Source of the DNA: Chara braunii | Taxonomy: Eukaryota; Streptophyta; Charophyceae; Charales; Characeae | NCBI GenBank assembly: GCA_003427395.1 | Contig: BFEA01000100.1 | Span: 894,027 to 916,539 of the forward strand | DNA: 22,513 bases | Direction of reading: 5' to 3' | Shown here: one piece after another, positions 17,705-22,513 of the stretch | Numbering within the stretch: the stretch's first letter is position 1 | Layout of the letters: each line of letters opens with the position of its first letter | Notes under the pieces: generated by a model | Told to the model about the DNA's origin: nothing | The model's database searches: none | The model's input: only the letters and a program-made list of their open reading frames with translations | Translations under genes and position numbers: made by a program

Positions 17705-18741
17705 CTAAAATAGACACCAACATGCCTCACATGCACCTACAACACGCATATCTTGATATAATTTGACTTCATCGATAGGCGCATTACCATCTTGCTCGCA
17801 AACTATAGAACGATTATAACCTTTGTACATATATTTATACGAGAGACGGTTAACGGCGGCCCAAATATTCGCCGTTTTCGTTGGTAATTGCGGTGCAAAT
17901 TTCATCAAATTTTCTAAAAACAAACGATATGAGACCATAGTGCAAACATCAAAAAAGAAAACAGGCAAAAAAAAACGAAAAAAAAAACAGAAAAACACTA
18001 TGAAACCCTAATACAAAGACACTGTCCGAGTCAAAATGAAGCGTCCAACGAATTCAAAAAAATTCCAACTTTTTCATTATTGATCCAAACATGTCAAAAC
18101 TGCACACATGACGTACCCTAAAGCACATATATATCACACAAAAAGAAAAACAAGAAAAAAAGCAAAAAGTGAGCACAATATGACAATTCCAGTGCAATTC
18201 GGTGCAAAATTCGTCGAAAATAACACCCCTGGTTAACCACGTGTGACTTATACACATACGTGCACACCTTGATATTAACACAATATTCAACATTCAAATG
18301 ACAATTAAACCTCATTAACAAATACGGGTTGTACGATATCGGACGACCATTATCGTAAACGACACCATTTTGAGCAATCGTAAAACCACCGTCACTTGGT
18401 TTTCTGCTCCTATATGAAGGGTACGTTTGTTCGTAATGTTGTTGTTGAAATGAAGTTTTTTGGAAACCCTTTTGTGCATTCTCCGTCCTCCGTACACGAA
18501 TCGTCGCGTTTCTCCGCATCGCAAATCCAGTGCAACATGAACTTGACAACCCTTTCTTTCAATTCCCCTTCCGGAGGAATCTCGGCACACGCCACATTGT
18601 CAACAACATCCGCATCCCGAAGTTTATCATCCGGATGCAAGATAACCAATATATGTATGTGTGGTAGACCCCTTTTTTGAAACTCTACTACATACAATAT
18701 TCCACTGACCCTACCCAAGATCCGTTTGTTTTTTATCTCAC
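17705..18741 (-). pseudogene. Helitron RepHel pseudogene: Rep (HUH endonuclease) domain
   Basis: Minus-strand order: LGRVSGILYVVEFQKRGLPH followed by the HUH motif HIH (18653-18661), SCTEDGECTKGFPKNF, YRSRKPSDGGFTI, NGVVYDNGRPISYNPYLLM, FNCHLNVEYC. After about 300 bp of non-matching sequence come YKYMYKGYNRSIV (17815-17845; the catalytic Tyr region) and IDEVKLYQDM, ACEACWCLF, then a stop at 17705. In Rep domains the HUH motif binds the metal and the Tyr attacks the DNA. The HUH and one YxxK-like site are retained, but a frameshift near 18420 and the internal unrelated segment break the protein. Confidence 0.9.
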
Positions 18742-19146
18742 CTCCGCCAACCTCTACAGTACTTTCAACAATTATCGCACTTCCATCATAGCCCGATGAC
18801 TCACAGAGAGCATCGAAGACAACGATCAAAGTTCCAAACGACGTACGACTTTATTGGCACAGAGTCGTCGAATCAACAACATACGGTACCGTCTATTGCG
18901 CATTAAACAAATCGGTTTCCATAATAATAATATTTTCCGTCGATTGTGAAATCAAATAAACTTTATAATCAATGTGTTCGGCGAATTTGGTTGGGTCGTG
19001 ATATTGAAGATGAATTTGCATGAACATCAGTCAAGGGACGACAAAGGTTACTCTCCACATATTTTTGTCGGTCATCGACAGTCAATGTCGACGATGAACA
19101 ATTGTACACTTGTGCCGAGTGAGAGAGAAAATTATTGAGTGAAACG
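18742..19146 (-). repeat. about 400-bp direct repeat, copy B (of 21306-21715)
   Basis: Matches 21306-21715 over its length (about 85% by eye), sharing GCCCGATGACTCA, CGACTTTATTGGCACAGAGT, CGGTTTCCATAATAATAAT, AATCAATGTGTTCGGC and CAGTCAATGTCGACGATGAA. In copy A this sequence starts the N-terminal ORF of the Helitron protein; here it abuts the Rep domain at 18742, so a module has been duplicated out of its normal order. Confidence 0.92.
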
Positions 19147-19179
19147 GATCTTTCGACTATCAAAACGGAATCTCCATTT

Positions 19180-19445
19180 ATTGCAACATCTATAGGAATT
19201 TCAAGTAGACGTTCACTTCACAACGTCATAGATAAATTTTAATGACAATCAATGCAATCTGTGCGATCATTAATACTTCTGTGACGTCAAAATTATTAAA
19301 GTCATTTCTCTCATCTCTCTGATCAATCACATCGTCCAAATGTTGAGGATCATGCAAGTAAAGTTGTACAAATTGAGGACGTTCCCCTTCCTCCACAACC
19401 AATGCACCAACACGATGGAACGGATGGAATGCGTAAGAATCCTTG
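19180..19445 (-). pseudogene. Helitron_like_N fragment, copy B
   Basis: Minus strand encodes FHRVGALVVEEGERPQFVQL, YLHDPQHLDDVIDQRDERND, the conserved Helitron_like_N start, then decays. The same segment occurs at 20350-20510 (HRVGALDVGEG, HDPQRLDNVIHQR), so the module is present twice. This copy keeps the family residues better. Confidence 0.85.
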
Positions 19446-19671
19446 GTACTAAGTCCTAGTGGCTATCCAACTTCCGAGGCACGTCGGACAGACCAACTAT
19501 CAATTCCCTCCAGGAAAAGCAAAACAAACCTTAAGCAGTCATGCGCTCGAGAACATTCTGAAACCACAACCGTCTGCCGCTCACCCAGAAGAGGAGCACG
19601 TAAATGAATCTCGAGCTCATGAGGAAGAAGCACAAACGGTTATCGGGTAACTGAAAATTCAGGAATGAAAA
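19446..19671. other. no assigned feature; short plus-strand ORF
   Basis: A 63-codon plus-strand ORF (19459-19650; PRHVGQTNYQFPPGKAKQT ... HPEEEHVNESRAHEEEAQ) is present, with no match I recognise. It breaks the Helitron sequence and may be the edge of the insertion that carries the palindromic array. Confidence 0.35.
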
Positions 19672-19685
19672 TTATGAAGTGAAGA

Positions 19686-20073
19686 GTTTTGGGTAGTCTG
19701 AAAATCCTGAATGGTCCTGAAGTGGTGAAAGGTCCGAAGACCCTGAAAACAACATGTTTAGGCAGGCTGCATCATGAAGTGGTGAAGGTTGTTCTGAAGT
19801 GGTCAACTGAGAGTTTTGGACAGTCTGAAAATCATGAATGGTCATGAAGTGGTGAAAGGTCCGAAGATCATGAAAACCACCCTTCACCACTTGAGGATGC
19901 AGCCTGCCTAAACAGGTGGTTTTCAGGGTCTTCGGAGCTTTCACCACTTCAAGACCATTCAAGATTTTCAGACCTGAATGGTCATGAAGTGGTGAAAGGT
20001 CCGAAGACCCTGAAAACCACTTGTTTAGGCAGACTGCATCCTGAAGTGGTGAAGGGTGTCCTGAAGTGGTGAT
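19686..20073. repeat. palindromic array: four copies of a 70-120 bp unit, one inverted
   Basis: Unit blocks are AGTCTGAAAATC, TGAATGGTC, TGAAGTGGTGAAAGGTCCGA, AGACCCTGAAAAC and GTTTAGGCAG-CTGCAT. Direct copies are at 19686-19803, 19809-19880 and 19976-20073, with one inverted copy at 19880-19960. The inverted copy and its right neighbour form an 81-bp/81-bp inverted repeat (19880-19960 and 19976-20056) with about five mismatches and a 15-bp spacer. It sits where the Helitron_like_N coding of copy A breaks off. Long minus-strand ORF readings through it (19672-20080) are repeat artefacts. Confidence 0.93.
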
Positions 20074-20079
20074 GAAAAA

Positions 20080-20640
20080 TACAACTGTTGATCTCAACTG
20101 TTCATCGGTCATCAGAATGCACACCTTATGAAGACCCATAAGACAGTTATAACGCCTTGCATGTTCATTCCCAGGCATGACATCCAGATTTATGACAAAC
20201 TTCTTTCCGTTCAACGCTTTCGACGGAAGGTCAACAACCGTCACAAAGTTCTTCAAGCAATTGTTACATTGTTGTAGCAATTCGTGAAACCTTTTCAATA
20301 TGCGTTTTGTTCGATTCCCTTCGACTTCGGATGAACGTGCATGTAAGTTAAGGAAATTCACTCTCTGATGAATCACATTGTCCAAACGTTGAGGATCGTG
20401 CAAGTAAAGTAACGCAAAACCCTTCCCCTACATCCAATGCACCAACACGATGAAAGATTGGACCTTGAACGTGAAGTGGGTCTTGGAATCCTTGAACACC
20501 ATCGCTCGTTTGCTTCAACCACGAGGATGCGAATGATACTCTATTATTAATTATCCTCGCATTGTTTTAAAGGAATCGACCTTCATAAGCTTGAGACGTC
20601 CAAAGGAAAAAATCTCATTCTCCGGGGAACTTTCACAAAG
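20080..20640 (-). pseudogene. Helitron_like_N domain, copy A
   Basis: Minus strand reads VDSFKTMRG, then NNRVSFASSWLKQTSDGVQG, LHVQGPIFHRVGALDVGEG, then after a frameshift HDPQRLDNVIHQRVNF, RTKRILKRFHELLQQ, KFVINLDVMPGNEHARRYN and VCILMTDEQ. This is the order of the Helitron_like_N domain of RepHel (HRxGALxPxEG, then a Dx-pairing loop, then ERRYN). The frame is lost at about 20080, where the palindromic array starts. Confidence 0.87.
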
Positions 20641-21555
20641 TCATTCCCTCAGAGGACAATGTTTTGCATTTTTTATGCAGCACATATTTATTCTTTTTTT
20701 TTCATGATGCCACAGTTTAACACCACAATGCTTACGTGGTTCTCGACCACCGATGTCGAATGCTTGAAAAGTGTTAGCATTCTCAAGAATCATCACGGTG
20801 TTTTCTACCGCCACATACGTTGTTGCCACGAGTGTTGATGGGAGTACATTAAGATCAGAAGTCGAAACATCATGCGAATCATTAATTTTTTCCTCGTGAC
20901 TATCTGGTCGACTATCTTCACAATTGTTCATCAAATGTTGATTTATCACAGATAGATTCTGTGATTGCCTTGCTGACGATGACAGACTACGCAACTGTCT
21001 TTTCCGAGAAGAATGAATCCGCGATTGTCTCGCAGGAAAATATGTACTCCTTGATTTCGTAGAGCCGCTCACTCGAATCTCTTGAAGGATATTCATAGCG
21101 AACAAACTTTGTCTCACAACCCGCACAAAATGTTTATGATCACGCACATCTTCTTTCCTCCTATGATTCTTAAGTGCAACTCTCAATGCACGCACACGTT
21201 TAACACGAAAGTTTGTTTGTCTTTCTTGCCTTTTCCTTCGTTTTGATATTATACGAGACGTAGAACGCGGTTCATTCACATTCATTGTATCGACGTGTTC
21301 CGTTCCTCCATCGGTTTCTACATTACTTTCAACAGTTATCACACTCCTATTATAGCCCGATGACTCATGGGGAGGCATCAACGACAACGATCCATGATTC
21401 AAACGACACACGACTTTATTGGCACAGAGTCTTCGAATCAACTTAAACAACATACGGCACCGTGTGTTGCGCATTGAACGAATCGGTTTCCATAATAATA
21501 ATTTTCTCTGTCGATTATGAAATTCAACAAACTTTCTAATCAATGTGTTCGGCAA
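20641..21555 (-). pseudogene. Helitron RepHel N-terminal region, copy A (304 codons open)
   Basis: The longest open frame of the right half. It is very basic (ISKRRKRQERQTNFRVKRVR, then RQSRIHSSRKRQLRSLSSSA), Ser/Arg-rich in the middle, and near the C-terminus has FDIGGREPRKHCGVKLW followed by MCCIKNAKHCPL. The HCG-x-LW ... CC pattern is the putative zinc-binding start of Helitron proteins, and the next module downstream on this strand is Helitron_like_N, as expected. A stop at 20641 cuts it from that module. The basic stretch would suit DNA binding or nuclear import. The ATG at 21555 lies within the duplicated repeat, so the true start is uncertain. Confidence 0.7.
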
Positions 21556-21715
21556 ATTCGGTTGGGTCGTGGCAGCAGACGATGGATTTGCCTATACATC
21601 AGGCAAGGGAGGACAAAGGTTATTCTCCACACATCTTTGTCGAACATCGGCAGTCAATGTCGACGATGAACAATTTTGTAAATGTGCGGCGTGCGAGGAA
21701 AAATTATCGAGTAAA
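21306..21715 (-). repeat. about 400-bp direct repeat, copy A (of 18742-19146)
   Basis: Same orientation as copy B, 2.57 kb to the right. Its left end coincides with the point where the other copy joins the Rep domain. Confidence 0.92.
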
Positions 21716-21725
21716 CGAATTTTGT

Positions 21726-21832
21726 GCTCTCCGTTCAGGTTGGTCCATGCAGAGCTCTCCGTTCAGGCCGGTTCATGCGGCTATCGTCTTCCCCCAAATA
21801 AATAGTAAATCGAGGTCGGAGGATCTTGCTAA
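21726..21832 (+). repeat. tandem extra copies of the SINE-like 5' module
   Basis: GCTCTCCGTTCAGG starts at 21726, 21754 and 21833. The second unit is 79 bp and ends in an imperfect form of the module (CGAGGTCGGAGGATCTTGCT); the first is a 28-bp stub. Copy 1 of the element has the module once. Confidence 0.9.
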
Positions 21833-22272
21833 GCTCTCCGTTCAGGTCGGTCCATGCAACAACCATCTTCCCCCGAATAATAAATAAAGGTCGGGGGACC
21901 TCAATGGCGTAGCTAAGTTGGTAAGGCACGCAAGTGACATTCAGGATGTCCTGGATTCAATCCCTGTTAGCCTCATATACCTTCCTGGCAAGCTTGGTGC
22001 CTGCCACCTAGAGATTGGTCATTGGTCTTCCCGAGTGACATTGAGTAGAGACTGTTGATGTTCATAGGGAGAGGGGGCCCCAGGGGAGGCACAACGACTG
22101 GTTTATCAAAGAAAGCTCGGTCCTGATGCTACCAGCTGACCCCTAGCCAGTATCGCCAACCTGCTGTAGCAGGTATTGCACCTACTGGTGGGTGCAACTC
22201 CCCCATGTTCCCTCGTTGGAGGCTTGAGCATGGATGTGGCTGCTACATGATCCCGTAACACTATAATGACAA
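21826..22272 (+). mobile_element. SINE-like element with tRNA-like module, copy 2
   Basis: 447 bp, colinear with 12436-12883. The A box has decayed to TAGCTAAGTTGG (about 21910); the B box region GGATTCAATCCC (about 21952) fits the consensus better than in copy 1. The body hairpins are kept: ACCTGCTGTAGCAGGT is identical, and GCACCTACTGGTGGGTGC differs from copy 1 only in the loop. It ends ATAATGACAATAAAAAAAG, a short A-rich tail at the 3' end, as expected of a retroposed element. Confidence 0.82.
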
Positions 22273-22478
22273 TAAAAAAAGTCTGAAAGACTGTCTTGTC
22301 CAGCTTCAACAGGTGATTGAATTGGTTGGACTTAAAAAAATTAACCTTTATAAAATAAAAAAATAAAAAAATATACCCGGTATAATAACAACATCAGCCA
22401 GCTTAGCTTACAGGCCAGCGCCTTTACAAAGTTCCTATTTATCAACTTTTCAATTTCTAGAAAATAAGTCTCCAAGTT

Positions 22479-22513
<35 letters not shown>
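22273..22513. other. AT-rich flank with terminal T34 run
   Basis: No coding. AT-rich stretch at 22330-22375. A run of at least 34 T (22480-22513) is cut by the window edge; it could be the poly-A tail of a minus-strand retroelement lying to the right, which cannot be tested here. Confidence 0.6.

Noticed and set aside
19672-20080. C-terminal half of the 243-codon minus-strand ORF as a protein domain
   Set aside because: It reads through the palindromic repeat array; only the part above about 20080 matches Helitron_like_N.
13947-22300. Defined Helitron termini (5' TC, 3' hairpin plus CTRR)
   Set aside because: I could not identify convincing ends on either side, so no element boundary is claimed.

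Overview
The window is eukaryotic DNA from a large, repeat-rich, intron-rich genome. It has almost no long intact ORFs, many CT/GA, CA and (GATT)n microsatellites, a decayed Ty3/gypsy retrotransposon, decayed Helitron sequence, and two copies of a SINE-like element with a tRNA-like module. The one host gene I can reconstruct is a YIP1/YIPF5-type gene on the minus strand, split into exons by introns of 1.1 and 6.1 kb. As far as I recall the families, its protein looks more like green-lineage homologues than animal ones. A streptophyte alga or plant is my best guess for the organism, with low confidence.

Layout, left to right. (1) 99-2255, plus strand: a Ty3/gypsy integrase pseudogene (HHCC zinc finger, D-D35E core, GPY/F-like tail). 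It carries stops and frameshifts and is split by about 940 bp of foreign sequence containing a 20-bp tandem repeat. (2) 3833-11681, minus strand: exons 3, 2 and 1 of the YIP1-like gene. All internal splice phases agree. The final exon was not found; it may lie beyond the left edge, in which case the retrotransposon sits in a long third intron. Intron 1 holds a (GATT)n satellite with higher-order repeats, a 65-bp foldback, a 13-bp minisatellite, a family of GA-rich repeats and about 1 kb of almost pure polypurine. (3) 11682-13946: upstream region of YIP1, SINE-like copy 1, and two facing GA and TC microsatellites. (4) 13947-21715: a Helitron graveyard, mainly minus strand. N-terminal, Helitron_like_N, Rep (HUH) and Pif1-type helicase modules can be followed from 21.5 to 16.1 kb, with stops, frameshifts, a duplicated module, an inserted palindromic array and a degraded Walker A. 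The helicase C-terminal part (15755-16120) lies on the opposite strand. Next to the helicase end, on its strand, are two stretches of unrecognised coding-like sequence (14990-15715 and 13947-14640). (5) 21726-22513: SINE-like copy 2 and an AT-rich end with a long T run cut by the window edge.

Only the YIP1-like gene looks like a working gene, acting in ER-Golgi vesicle traffic. Everything else recognised is transposon residue or simple repeat. I see no operons, rRNA, functional tRNA or CRISPR. The most novel material is the unrecognised coding sequence next to the Helitron helicase, the helicase strand switch, and the palindromic array inside the Helitron N-terminal region.
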